Shown here one piece after another: positions 34,618 to 44,478 of a stretch of DNA of 64,000 nt. The DNA comes from Dyadobacter tibetensis Y620-1 (GTDB lineage Bacteria; Bacteroidota; Bacteroidia; Cytophagales; Spirosomataceae). The stretch is from contig NZ_AZQN01000006.1 in NCBI RefSeq assembly GCF_000566685.1, positions 1 to 64,000 of the forward strand. Reading direction: 5' to 3'. The translations under genes were made by a program, and so were the position numbers. Numbering within the stretch: the stretch's first letter is position 1; each line of letters begins with the position of its first letter. The notes beneath the pieces are model-generated. The model saw nothing but the letters and a program-made list of their open reading frames with translations. It had not been told where the DNA came from and searched no databases.

Positions 34618-37600
34618 ATGAAAAACACTTTAATTTATATTTTCCTGGGCTTCATTTTGTTGGGTTGTGCGCACCAATCGGGGCAGCAGTCACTTAACGC
34701 TACCAAAGGGAAGGCTCAGGCCAGGCGTCTGGAAATACTGTTTCTGGGTGATACGCTGCACCATCATAAACCTGCTGAGCGATTACCCCAACTAATGGCT
34801 GCCCTAGGCCCTAAAGGAATTAACTTTACTTATACCGAGCGTCTGGAAGACTTAAATTCCGAAACCTTGGAGAAGTACGACGCCCTTATGCTATATGCCA
34901 ATTGGGACGAAATCGGTCAGAATCAGGCTGATGCCCTATTGAGTTTTGTAGCCAGTGGTAAGGGCTTTATTCCAGTCCATTGCGCATCCTATTGCTTCCG
35001 AAATAATGAGGCGATTGTTAAACTGATAGGCGGACAGTTCTGGAGGCATACCTGGGATACCATTCAGCCAGTTTGGAAGCAGAAAGAACACCAGGCTATT
35101 GCAGGTGTTCTCCCATTCAAAACGGTTGATGAAACCTATTTGCACACTAAACTTCAGCCTGATAATATTGTTTTGACGGAACGTATTGTGACTCAGGATC
35201 AAATAAAGGATAAGCCTGGCTTAGAAAATGAGCCTTATACCTGGGTACGTACGCATGGGAAGGGGCGTGTTTTTTATACGGCTTATGGCCATGATGAGCG
35301 TACCTGGTCGAATCCTGGGTTTCAGGCCTTACTGGAAAAGGGGATTTTATGGTCGGTCGGCGAGGAAGCAAGAAAGGCACATGAAAACCTGAATCTACAA
35401 CCTTTTGCCTATCGCCCCGCCAATCTTCCTAATTATGAGCAACGTCCTGGCCCTCAGCTTCAGCAATTGCCTTTATCACCGGAGGAGTCTGTTAAACATA
35501 TTCAGGTTCCTGTGGACTTCACCTTAGAGGTCTTTGCTCACGAGCCCGACGTCATGCACCCAATCGCCATGACCTGGGATGAAAAAGGAAGACTGTTTGT
35601 GCTTATTACCAAAGATTATCCCAACGAAAGAAAAGATACGGGAGGAAGCGATTATATCTTAATCTGTGAGGACACTGATAAAGATGGCAAGGCCGATAAG
35701 TTTACACGTTTTGCCGATGGATTAAGTGTTCCTACAGGCCTGGTATTTGCCAATGGAGGGCTTATCGTCTCCCAAGCCCCGCATATGCTTTTCTTACAGG
35801 ATACCGATGGTGACGATAAAGCCGATGTTAAACGCATTCTGTTCTCCGGCTTTGGAACCAGAGATACACATGCTGGACCCTCTAACCTGCATTATGGATT
35901 TGATAACTGGGTATATGGCTCAGTAGGATATTCAGGTTTTAAAGGAAAGGTTGGAAAGAGCGATTCTCTGGATTTTGGACAAGCTCTGTTCCGTTTTAAG
36001 CCAGATGGTAGTGATATGGAAATTGTTGCCAAAACCTCAAACAACACCTGGGGCCTTGGTTTCAATGAGTCGGGAGACTTGTTTGGATCTACAGCTAATA
36101 ATGCCCATGGCTGGTTCAGTGCCATACCGAATCGTTATTTCGGGAAAAGTACGGTGGACAACGGCAGTCGTAGTACCGATACCCATAAAGACATACAGCC
36201 AATTACCGAAAAGGTGCGTCAGGTAGATGTTTTCGGTGGATTTACAGCTGCAGCTGGGCATAATTTCTATACCGCCCGCGCCTATCCTAAAGAATATTGG
36301 AACCGGGTAGCTTTTGTATCTGAACCAACCGGGCATTTGCTTCACCGGAATATTATGGTAAAAAAGGGTACGGATTTTGAAGATAAACTAGGTTTTAATT
36401 TACTAGCGGGGGCAGATGAATGGGTGTCTCCCGTATTCGCCGAGGTAGGTCCCGATGGAGCCGTATGGGTCGCAGACTGGTATAGCTTTATTATCCAGCA
36501 CAATCCTACTCCTCCGGGTATGGAGAATGGGGAGGGTAATGCGTATGAAACAGATTTGCGTGATTATACCCACGGACGTTTGTATAGAATAGCCTATAAA
36601 AATGCTCCTCCCTACGCGCCCTTATCCTTGAGTAAATCAAGACCTGCGGAGTTGGTGAAAACACTTGAAAATACCAATATGCTATGGAGACGTCATGCCC
36701 AGCGAATGCTGGTAGAGCGAGGTAATAGAGATGTCGTTCCCGCTCTCATTGCTCTGATCCAAAACAAAAAGGTAGATGAGCTCGGTTTAAATACGGCTGC
36801 CATTCATGCCTTATGGACTTTGGAAGGGCTTCAGGCCATCTCCGATCCTTCCGTTTTGTCTGTAGTAAAAGAAGCCTTGAGACATCCTAGTGCCGATGTG
36901 CGCAAAACAGCCCTCAAGGTGCTTCCTAAGACTCTCGATTCGGGGCGGACTCTGCTTGCGCTAAACATGTTGCAAGATCAATCACCTTCCGTGGTGTTAA
37001 ATACCCTGTTGGCTTTTATAGATATCCCTCTTACAAATGAAATTGGGAAGGCTGTTTTGAAACTTATGGAAACCTATCCTGATGCTCAAGATCGGTGGAT
37101 GCCCGATGCATTTGCTGCTATTTTGAATGCCCATGATGGTGCTTTAAGAGATCAGTACCTCTCTGAAAGGAAAGGGAAGCCAGGGTTAGCCATGTCACTG
37201 GCTAAAGAACTGAGCGTGGACCATAGTAAGATGAACCATGGCAAAGCTACAAACGAAGCAATTACGGCTCAAGGAACGGCCGAATTGGCTATTACCGATA
37301 TCAGAATAGAACCTTCTGAACCTTTTATCAGAGAGTATGCGCGGGTAGTGGTTGAGATTGCTAACCAAGGCAGTGTAGCGGTTAAAAAAGGAGTTGTTCC
37401 GGTAGTGAATGTGAACGTAAGGAGTCGATCAATTAATACGAATTATATCAGTAAAAAATTAGATCAGGGATTGGCTCCGGGTGAAAAAATATTGTTAACA
37501 GAAGGAAATAACGGGCCCTGGAGAAGCACTTTTGGTTTTGCATCCGATGAGGCAGGGCCTATTACGGTCTCCGCCAATATCGATTTGGATAATGTCGTAC

Positions 37601-38337
37601 CGGAAAAGGAAGACTTTAAAAACAATAGTCTAAGCAAGACCTTTGAGGTTAAAATGCTGGATCAGCTAGCAGACTTCGCATTGGAAAGGAGTTTGAGGGG
37701 GTATGCCTCTTATGCTACCGGAGCAGAAATTCTTGCCGTTCTGAAAAAAGCAGGAAACCTTGATCCCGCTGCAAGAAATGCCGTTTTAAGAGGAATCCTA
37801 AATAGCTGGAATCCAAAGCGTACCGAAAAGGTGAGTCGGGAAGATCAAAAATGGTTGTCCGAATCTAAAGACCTGGTTACGGCCGACCTTGCCGGCAAGT
37901 ATACCACCTTCTTAGAATCTTTCGGTATCAAAGAAATGGCAGAGGAAGATCCTGATATCCAGATTGTGAAAATCAAAGCCATACGAGAGGAGATGAAATA
38001 CGATGTAACAGACTTTAAGGCCGTAGCGGGTAAGACGGTCGAGATCGTCTTTGAAAACCCCGATGCCATGCAGCATAATATCGTTTTTGGTAAACCCAAC
38101 ACCATGGAGGTTATAGGCACCGCTGCAGATAAGATGATCACGGATGCCAAAGGTGCTGAGAAAAATTACGTTCCAAATATTCCTCAAATTATAGCAGCTT
38201 CTCCCTTGGTGAATCCGGGACAAACCTATCGCTTACGATTTGTTGTGCCAGACCAGCCCGGAGACTATCCGTTTGTATGCACATTTCCGGGGCATTGGCG
38301 CCTTATGACAGGTGTGATGCGTGTGGTGAAAGAGTAA
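34618..38337 (+). CDS. Multidomain lipoprotein: ThuA, PVC-type dehydrogenase propeller, HEAT, CARDB-like, cupredoxin
   Basis: From the Met at 34618 this is 1239 residues with a lipoprotein signal (LLGC, Cys17). Domains in order: ThuA-like (about 37-250; GKGFIPVHCASYCF, RVFYTAYGHDERTW), a PVC-type membrane-bound dehydrogenase propeller (about 297-660; FTLEVFAHEPDVMHPIAM), HEAT-like repeats (about 667-860), a CARDB-like beta domain (about 887-1009), and a blue-copper domain (about 1115-1239) with all four ligands: His1153, Cys1221, His1226, Met1230. ThuA acts on keto-sugars, the propeller resembles sugar dehydrogenases, and the copper domain could accept the electrons, so a periplasmic sugar-oxidation machine is a reasonable inference. 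A second ATG at 34576 is less likely because it would precede the signal peptide. Confidence 0.88.
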   Translation: MKNTLIYIFLGFILLGCAHQSGQQSLNATKGKAQARRLEILFLGDTLHHHKPAERLPQLMAALGPKGINFTYTERLEDLNSETLEKYDALMLYANWDEIGQNQADALLSFVASGKGFIPVHCASYCFRNNEAIVKLIGGQFWRHTWDTIQPVWKQKEHQAIAGVLPFKTVDETYLHTKLQPDNIVLTERIVTQDQIKDKPGLENEPYTWVRTHGKGRVFYTAYGHDERTWSNPGFQALLEKGILWSVGEEARKAHENLNLQPFAYRPANLPNYEQRPGPQLQQLPLSPEESVKHIQVPVDFTLEVFAHEPDVMHPIAMTWDEKGRLFVLITKDYPNERKDTGGSDYILICEDTDKDGKADKFTRFADGLSVPTGLVFANGGLIVSQAPHMLFLQDTDGDDKADVKRILFSGFGTRDTHAGPSNLHYGFDNWVYGSVGYSGFKGKVGKSDSLDFGQALFRFKPDGSDMEIVAKTSNNTWGLGFNESGDLFGSTANNAHGWFSAIPNRYFGKSTVDNGSRSTDTHKDIQPITEKVRQVDVFGGFTAAAGHNFYTARAYPKEYWNRVAFVSEPTGHLLHRNIMVKKGTDFEDKLGFNLLAGADEWVSPVFAEVGPDGAVWVADWYSFIIQHNPTPPGMENGEGNAYETDLRDYTHGRLYRIAYKNAPPYAPLSLSKSRPAELVKTLENTNMLWRRHAQRMLVERGNRDVVPALIALIQNKKVDELGLNTAAIHALWTLEGLQAISDPSVLSVVKEALRHPSADVRKTALKVLPKTLDSGRTLLALNMLQDQSPSVVLNTLLAFIDIPLTNEIGKAVLKLMETYPDAQDRWMPDAFAAILNAHDGALRDQYLSERKGKPGLAMSLAKELSVDHSKMNHGKATNEAITAQGTAELAITDIRIEPSEPFIREYARVVVEIANQGSVAVKKGVVPVVNVNVRSRSINTNYISKKLDQGLAPGEKILLTEGNNGPWRSTFGFASDEAGPITVSANIDLDNVVPEKEDFKNNSLSKTFEVKMLDQLADFALERSLRGYASYATGAEILAVLKKAGNLDPAARNAVLRGILNSWNPKRTEKVSREDQKWLSESKDLVTADLAGKYTTFLESFGIKEMAEEDPDIQIVKIKAIREEMKYDVTDFKAVAGKTVEIVFENPDAMQHNIVFGKPNTMEVIGTAADKMITDAKGAEKNYVPNIPQIIAASPLVNPGQTYRLRFVVPDQPGDYPFVCTFPGHWRLMTGVMRVVKE

Positions 38338-38387
38338 TAAACTGAAATGGCAATCTCGTTAAGAAACGATTACGTATAAAATATATC

Positions 38388-38432
38388 GTTGCTTATCTGC
38401 AAGCCTGAACTCCAGGTTTTCAGATAAGCAAC
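38388..38432 (+). promoter_or_regulatory. Hairpin between the ThuA-fusion gene and the second susC
   Basis: GTTGCTTATCTG pairs perfectly with CAGATAAGCAAC (12 bp), and inside the loop CCTG can pair with CAGG. It lies 50 bases after the upstream stop and 150 before susC. No T run follows, so it may be a weak terminator or a leader element. Confidence 0.5.
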
Positions 38433-38583
38433 AACCACCAGCATGCCAGGACTCAGGCCGATTATATGGTTTGATTATAGGGAGAATTATATGCTTTTTT
38501 TAATATAAATAAAGAAATAATAAATAGGATAGCGGTGCCTAAATAGCTCCAAATAATTTACTTCTCACCTAATTTTAAAAATA

Positions 38584-41500
38584 ATGTTTCGTATACAACA
38601 AATTCCTAAATTGGGACTTGGCAAGTCCTCTTGTGCCCTGATTTTTCTGGGTTTGATGATGCCCATGGATGGACGGTCGGAGAAACGGCACAAAACATGG
38701 CCTATTGCGCAGGAAATCGAAAGCGTTGATAAAACGGTGTCGGGTCGCATTACTGATGAGCATAATTCCCCACTACCCGGGGTGAGTGTGGTGGTAAAAG
38801 GGACAAGTACTGGAACCAGTACCCAAGCGGATGGAAGGTTTTCCTTGCAGGTAGGGGACCAGGCTCAGACCCTTATTTTTTCCTTTATAGGTTATGCTTC
38901 ACAGGAAGTCAGTATAGGAAACCGAACGAACTTTGAGATCTCCTTGAAGCCTTCTAGCGAAGATCTTTCGGAGGTTGTGGTGGTCGGTTACGGAACCCAG
39001 TCCACAGCGACCGTTACAGGCGCTGTTGGAAATGTTCAGGCCAAGGATCTGATAAGAACCCCTTCTATTGGTACTTCAGATGCACTAGTAGGAAGAATAC
39101 AGGGAATTACGGCCAGGAAAGCCGATGCCCGTCCGGGGGCGGCTACCAGCATCCAGATTCGGAATTTGGGCACCCCGCTTTATGTGATCGATGGCGTACC
39201 TTCAGATGCAGCGAATTTTAATAATCTGGGCCAAAACGATATAGAAAGTGTTTCTATACTGAAAGATGCTTCCGCGGCTATCTACGGACTTCGGGCCGCC
39301 AACGGGGTGGTATTGGTTACTACCAAAAAAGGGAAAGCGGGTGATGGCCCGGCAAAAATCAATATTTCTGGCTATTACGGACTACAAAATTTTACCCGTT
39401 ACCCTAAACCTGCCAATGCCTATCAACATATGAGGGGCCTTGTGGAGTCCGATGTGAATCAGGGGCGCACCCCGTCGATAACTCCCGAACAATTGGCTAA
39501 ATGGAAGGAGGGTACCGATAAAGGCTACCAGAGTTTTGACTATTATAAAATGGTAATGAGGCCAAATGTGCCCCAATATAGCCTTAATGCAAATGTTTCT
39601 GGTGGTACAGAAAAAGTGAATTATTTTTTGTCGGTGGGCCACTTAAATCAGGATGCACTCATTCGCGATTATAACTTCAATCGTACCAATGTCCAGGCCA
39701 ATATCGATGCCAATGTCACTAAGCGACTTCGGGTAGGAACCCAAATCAGCGCACGCATCGAGGACCGGTTTCAGGTAGGTGTTCCAGGGCTGGATGACTA
39801 TTTTAACCCCTTCCTGAGTATTTTTACCATGTGGCCCACCGAAAGGCCCTATGCCAATGATAATCCGAAATATATTAATCAGACGCATAATGTAAATGTT
39901 AATCCTGCTACTTACAAGAAAGACATTACAGGTTATATCGACGAAATAAACCGGGTAGTAAAAGGGAATTTTTATGCCGAATATGCCTTTGATTTTGGGC
40001 TCAAAGCGAAAGGGACTTATTCTTATAGTTACAATAACTTTGATTTCGATGGGTTTGAATATACCTACGATGCCTACACCTACGATGAGGTTACCGACAG
40101 CTATTCGGTAGTGCCGGGAGGGGGTAATCAGAATCCCTGGAGAGAAAGAAGAAAACATAATACGGTTGATCGTTTTGCTCAGTTTCAGCTTAGCTATAAC
40201 AAGCAGTTAGGGAATCACGAAATATCCGCTGTAGCCGCCTATGAGCAGTCAGATACTGAGTTCTCAAGGATGGTGGTGCATACCGTACCTCCCAACAACT
40301 ATATTCCCTTAATGTCCTTTGCGAATCAAGATTTACTGATCGACGAATGGAGTACCGAAGCAAGAGCTGGATACATTGGTAGAATCAATTATAATTTCCA
40401 ACAAAAATATTTGCTGGAGGTTGTAGGGCGATATGACGGCTCATTTTTGTATGCTCCTGGCAAGCGCTTTGGGTTCTTTCCTGGTGTCTCTGCCGGATGG
40501 AGGATTTCGGAAGAGGATTTCTTTAAGCAAAAACTGGGCAAGGTGCTAAGCAATCTGAAGCTCAGAGCCTCTTATGGGCGCACCGGCAGCGACAGGCTAG
40601 GGAATGACGCATTTCTGGTGAGTCCCTTTAGCTACCTAACGGGCTATAACTATCTTCAGGGAAGCGCCATATTTGACGGAGAGTATAATATTGGACTAAG
40701 GCCTCGGGGACTACCCATAACGAACCTTTCGTGGCTGACCAATATATCGAGTAATATTGGAGTCGATTTCGGTTTGCTGGAAGGCAAGCTAACAGGGCAA
40801 TTCGATATTTTTGAAAGAAAAAGAGAGGGATTACCCGCCGCGCGGTATGACGTCCTCTTGCCCTCTGAAGTAGGATATTCTTTGCCTAATGAAAACTTAA
40901 ACAGTGATACCCACCGAGGATTGGAAGGACTGATTACTTATAGGAGCTCGGTAGGGCAGGTCGACTACACCTTAAGTGCCAATGCTACCATGTCACGCCG
41001 TAAAGACCTGGATTTTTATAAACCCCGATTTGGAAATTCCTATCAGGAATACCGCGATTCTTATGTCGATCGGTGGGGAAATATTAATTGGGGATATCAG
41101 GTAGTAGGTCAATTCCAAAGCCAGGAAGAAATAGAAACTCACCCAATCAATAATGATGGCCAGGGTAACCGAACACAGCTGCCAGGAGACTTTATTTACA
41201 AGGATGTGAATGAAGATGGTATAATTAATAATCTAGATGAGCGCCCTATTGGTTTCGCTGAAGGAGCCAATCCTTATCTGAGCTTCGCCTTCAACAGTAG
41301 TTTTTCCTACAAAGGTTTTAGTCTGTTTATGGACTTTGCAGGTGCATCCCTTCAAACTTTTCAAAGAAATTGGGAATTGAAAATCCCTTATCAGAATAAT
41401 GGTACTTCTCCAGGATATATGCTGGAGGATCGCTGGCATAGGGAAGATCCTTTCGATCCTGCCAGTAAGTGGATACCAGGTACTTACCCTGCCATTAGAA

Positions 41501-41778
41501 AAGATAATTCAAGTCATGTTAATTTCAGGAAAAGTGATTTCTGGATGACCAATGTACGCTATATACGTTTAAGGAATGTGGAACTGGGCTATAACTTCGA
41601 TTCCGAAATGCTGAAGAAAATAGGCAGCGGTGGACTTCGAGTATATTTCAGCGCCAGCAATCTGTTTTCGATCGACAACGTAAAGAAATTTGGTATAGAC
41701 CCCGAAATTTCTGCTGGTAATGGTCTGGTTTATCCCCAGCAACGCCTATTCAATCTAGGGTTCAATATTTCTTTCTAA
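38584..41778 (+). CDS. SusC/RagA family TonB-linked outer-membrane protein
   Basis: This 1064-residue receptor has a signal sequence, carboxypeptidase-regulatory-like domain (about 52-130; KGTSTGTSTQADGRFSL), the SusC motif SEVVVVGYGTQ, plug (YVIDGVPSDAANFNNLGQND) and a barrel ending in the aromatic FNISF. Unlike the receptor at 4218 it has no STN domain and no adjacent sigma/anti-sigma pair. It is therefore more likely controlled by the AraC regulator at 44479. SusD and a DUF3823 lipoprotein follow at 13 and 12 bases, which makes a single uptake operon. Confidence 0.95.
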   Translation: MFRIQQIPKLGLGKSSCALIFLGLMMPMDGRSEKRHKTWPIAQEIESVDKTVSGRITDEHNSPLPGVSVVVKGTSTGTSTQADGRFSLQVGDQAQTLIFSFIGYASQEVSIGNRTNFEISLKPSSEDLSEVVVVGYGTQSTATVTGAVGNVQAKDLIRTPSIGTSDALVGRIQGITARKADARPGAATSIQIRNLGTPLYVIDGVPSDAANFNNLGQNDIESVSILKDASAAIYGLRAANGVVLVTTKKGKAGDGPAKINISGYYGLQNFTRYPKPANAYQHMRGLVESDVNQGRTPSITPEQLAKWKEGTDKGYQSFDYYKMVMRPNVPQYSLNANVSGGTEKVNYFLSVGHLNQDALIRDYNFNRTNVQANIDANVTKRLRVGTQISARIEDRFQVGVPGLDDYFNPFLSIFTMWPTERPYANDNPKYINQTHNVNVNPATYKKDITGYIDEINRVVKGNFYAEYAFDFGLKAKGTYSYSYNNFDFDGFEYTYDAYTYDEVTDSYSVVPGGGNQNPWRERRKHNTVDRFAQFQLSYNKQLGNHEISAVAAYEQSDTEFSRMVVHTVPPNNYIPLMSFANQDLLIDEWSTEARAGYIGRINYNFQQKYLLEVVGRYDGSFLYAPGKRFGFFPGVSAGWRISEEDFFKQKLGKVLSNLKLRASYGRTGSDRLGNDAFLVSPFSYLTGYNYLQGSAIFDGEYNIGLRPRGLPITNLSWLTNISSNIGVDFGLLEGKLTGQFDIFERKREGLPAARYDVLLPSEVGYSLPNENLNSDTHRGLEGLITYRSSVGQVDYTLSANATMSRRKDLDFYKPRFGNSYQEYRDSYVDRWGNINWGYQVVGQFQSQEEIETHPINNDGQGNRTQLPGDFIYKDVNEDGIINNLDERPIGFAEGANPYLSFAFNSSFSYKGFSLFMDFAGASLQTFQRNWELKIPYQNNGTSPGYMLEDRWHREDPFDPASKWIPGTYPAIRKDNSSHVNFRKSDFWMTNVRYIRLRNVELGYNFDSEMLKKIGSGGLRVYFSASNLFSIDNVKKFGIDPEISAGNGLVYPQQRLFNLGFNISF

Positions 41779-41791
41779 TTAAACTTTCACC

Positions 41792-43642
41792 ATGCAAAAA
41801 ATATCAAAATCACTATTTATGTTCTTAGTCATTTTCCTGATGTCAGGATGTGCTGAGGACTGGTTAGATAGAAAGCCACAGAATATTATTCTGGAAGAAC
41901 AAGTTTGGAACGACCCCAAGCTGATCAAAGGGCTGCTGGCCAATTATTATGATCGCCTCCCGGCACATACCTCCCTAACGTCCGGGTGGGCGGAATTTGC
42001 TGCTTATGACGAGGCCATGTGGTCTAATAACGATGATGGTCGCAACAATATAGTGAGCTACCCCTTCAATCGCTGGAGCCTGTGGGAGTATGGGTTGATT
42101 CGGGATATCAACCTGGCAATAGAGAATATTGCAACCTTTGGTACGTCCCTTTCTGCTGTTCAGGTATCCCAATTTTCTTCGGAGCTAAGGTTTCTCAGGG
42201 CCTTCGTATATTTTGAAATGGTAAAAAGAATGGGGGGTGTTCCCTTGGTAACCAAACAGCTGATTTATGATTTTAAAGGTGACCCAACCAATCTCCAGCA
42301 GCCTCGCAACAGGGAGGAGGAAGTTTACGATTTTATTGCCTCTGAACTAGACGACATTCAGGATAAACTGGGGAATGAAGACAGTAACACCCGCGCCAAT
42401 AAATATGTTGCCCTGGCCTTAAAAAGCAGAGCGATGTTGTATGCAGCTTCCATAGCGAAATACAATAATCTATTGGCCGAACCCATTATGACTCCAGGTA
42501 GGGAGGTGGGAATTCCAGCGGCTCGTGCTCAGGACTATTACGAGAAATCCCTGTTAGCTTCTCAACAACTTTTGAACAGTGGGAAGTATAGACTTTATAA
42601 AACCAATCCTAATCTGGGCGAAAACTTCTATGAAGCCATCACCAAGAAAACGGCAAACCCAGAGGTTATTTTGGCTCAGGATTTCCTGGTCAGCAAGGAT
42701 AAAAGACATGGTTTTACCTATGACAATATCGCCCGAAACGTCCGGGAGGATAACCTCTCTTCTTCCTCAATAACCCCTTCCCTTAACCTCGTGGAAGATT
42801 ACGAGTTCCTGGATGGCAGTCCCGGAATCTTAAAAACCCGAACGGCCGATAACTCGGACTATATTTATTATAGCAGTCTGTCCGGGCCCTTTGAGAATAA
42901 GGATGCCAGGCTCTACGGGACTGTTATTTATCCGGGCACCTCCTTCAGGGCTACTCCAGTGGAGATTCAGGCTGGGGTGAAAGTATGGGATGAAACCTCC
43001 AAAAGCTTCAAGAATGTGGAATCCAATGTGCTAGGCTCCACTTACGACGACGGTGGTTTGTTAACAGGGGCATCAGGGCCTCAGCGCTCCCAGACGGAGG
43101 TCACCAACTCGGGGTTCTATCTGCGCAAGTATGTGGATCAGACGGCCATGTCGAGTACCCGTGGGATACGCAGTGATATGTGGTGGGTGCGTTTCCGTTT
43201 GGGAGAAATATACCTGAATGCCAGTGAGGCGGCCTTGGAACTAGGCAAAACCTCTGAGGCTTTAGAGTATGTCAATGCCGTTCGGGAGCGTGCCGGCTTC
43301 GGAGCCAATAGCCTGAAGTCACTTACTCTGGGTCGCTTGCAGAATGAACGCCGGGTGGAACTGGCCTTTGAAGACCATAGGGTCTGGGATCTGATGCGTT
43401 GGAGAAAAGCTCATGAGATCTGGAATGGAGATGCGTCAAATCCAGATGCAGTCATCAATGCGCTTTATCCCTATCGTGTGGTTCGGCCAGGCCATCCTAC
43501 CCATGGGAAATATGTCTTCGATAAACTCAGGGCTCCGCGTTTTAGGGCCCCGCGTTTCTTTCAGATGGGCAATTACTATTCTTCTATAGCGCAGAGTATC
43601 ATCGATAACAATCCTAAGGTGGTCCGGAATCCCTATCATTAA
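41792..43642 (+). CDS. RagB/SusD family nutrient-uptake outer-membrane lipoprotein
   Basis: This 616-residue lipoprotein has a signal peptide ending in MSGC (Cys20), the SusD segment LRFLRAFVYFEMVKRMGGVPL, and the C-terminal RagB motifs (LGEIYLNASEAALELGK, VNAVRERAGF, NERRVELAFEDHRVWDLMRW). It pairs with the SusC just upstream to capture and import a glycan. Ligand unknown; no glycoside hydrolase is encoded in this operon. Confidence 0.95.
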   Translation: MQKISKSLFMFLVIFLMSGCAEDWLDRKPQNIILEEQVWNDPKLIKGLLANYYDRLPAHTSLTSGWAEFAAYDEAMWSNNDDGRNNIVSYPFNRWSLWEYGLIRDINLAIENIATFGTSLSAVQVSQFSSELRFLRAFVYFEMVKRMGGVPLVTKQLIYDFKGDPTNLQQPRNREEEVYDFIASELDDIQDKLGNEDSNTRANKYVALALKSRAMLYAASIAKYNNLLAEPIMTPGREVGIPAARAQDYYEKSLLASQQLLNSGKYRLYKTNPNLGENFYEAITKKTANPEVILAQDFLVSKDKRHGFTYDNIARNVREDNLSSSSITPSLNLVEDYEFLDGSPGILKTRTADNSDYIYYSSLSGPFENKDARLYGTVIYPGTSFRATPVEIQAGVKVWDETSKSFKNVESNVLGSTYDDGGLLTGASGPQRSQTEVTNSGFYLRKYVDQTAMSSTRGIRSDMWWVRFRLGEIYLNASEAALELGKTSEALEYVNAVRERAGFGANSLKSLTLGRLQNERRVELAFEDHRVWDLMRWRKAHEIWNGDASNPDAVINALYPYRVVRPGHPTHGKYVFDKLRAPRFRAPRFFQMGNYYSSIAQSIIDNNPKVVRNPYH

Positions 43643-43654
43643 TTTAAAAAGACT

Positions 43655-44344
43655 ATGAAAATGAACCAATTGCTTAGAAATTTATTCATCGCCCTAGCCC
43701 TGATCTTTGTTTTCGGGGCATGCGAGAAGGACAACAAACCTGCCCCCAGTGCAAAGCTCACCGGAAGGGTTGTCTATCAGGATCAGGCTATAGGACTACG
43801 CTCCAATGGTGTTCAGCTGGAGCTTTGGCAACATGGTTATCAGTTATTTACCAAAATCCCCATTTATGTGAACCAGGATGGCACCTTCTCCGCTAGCCTG
43901 TTCGATGGGGACTATCAGTTGGTAAGACTGAAAGGCAATGGCCCATGGGTGGATAATACCGATACGATCCATGTTGCTTTAAGGGGCCGACTGGAGCTAG
44001 AGGTCCCAGTGAAGCCTTATCACAGATTTGCAAATGTAAATTTCTCACAAGCGAATAAAAAGGTGTCTTCTAGTTTTACCGTGGAGAAGTTAGACAATTC
44101 TAAATCCTTAGAACGAATCAGCCTATATATAGGTACTACCGTGATCGTAGATCCTAATAATAATATTGCTGCGGCGTCTATTCCAGCCTCGGAGGTCGCC
44201 GATCTGACCAAGCCGCTTCAGCTGTCTGTCAATGTACCGACCAGTTTCCAAGGCCGCGATTATGTATTTGCCCGGCTGGCGGTCAAAACTTCCGGAGTAG
44301 CAGAAATGTTGTTTAGCGAGCCAATAAAGATCATGCTTAATTAA
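43655..44344 (+). CDS. DUF3823 domain lipoprotein (SusE/F-like position)
   Basis: This 229-residue lipoprotein (signal ending FGAC, Cys23) has a DUF3823 N-terminal region (LTGRVVYQDQAIGLRSNG, then DGTFSASLFDGDYQLVR) and a C-terminal beta-sandwich. DUF3823 proteins commonly follow SusC/SusD genes in Bacteroidota and are thought to be surface glycan-binding accessories. The gene starts 12 bases after susD and is followed by a strong hairpin, so it closes the operon. Confidence 0.88.
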   Translation: MKMNQLLRNLFIALALIFVFGACEKDNKPAPSAKLTGRVVYQDQAIGLRSNGVQLELWQHGYQLFTKIPIYVNQDGTFSASLFDGDYQLVRLKGNGPWVDNTDTIHVALRGRLELEVPVKPYHRFANVNFSQANKKVSSSFTVEKLDNSKSLERISLYIGTTVIVDPNNNIAAASIPASEVADLTKPLQLSVNVPTSFQGRDYVFARLAVKTSGVAEMLFSEPIKIMLN

Positions 44345-44362
44345 TTTTGTATGGTTTCTGCC

Positions 44363-44396
44363 AGTCCTGTTCCCGGCTCATTCTGGGAACAGGACT
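44363..44396 (+). terminator. Terminator of the second SusCD operon
   Basis: AGTCCTGTTCCC pairs perfectly with GGGAACAGGACT (12 bp) over a 10-base loop, 18 bases after the DUF3823 stop. The T run is weak but the stem is strong. Confidence 0.72.
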
Positions 44397-44478
44397 AATT
44401 ATGCGGAAAATAGATCTTTTATTCTCATTGAATTCATGCTGTCCTTAACTTTGGGGTTTCTAAGTAAATCTGGAGCCT

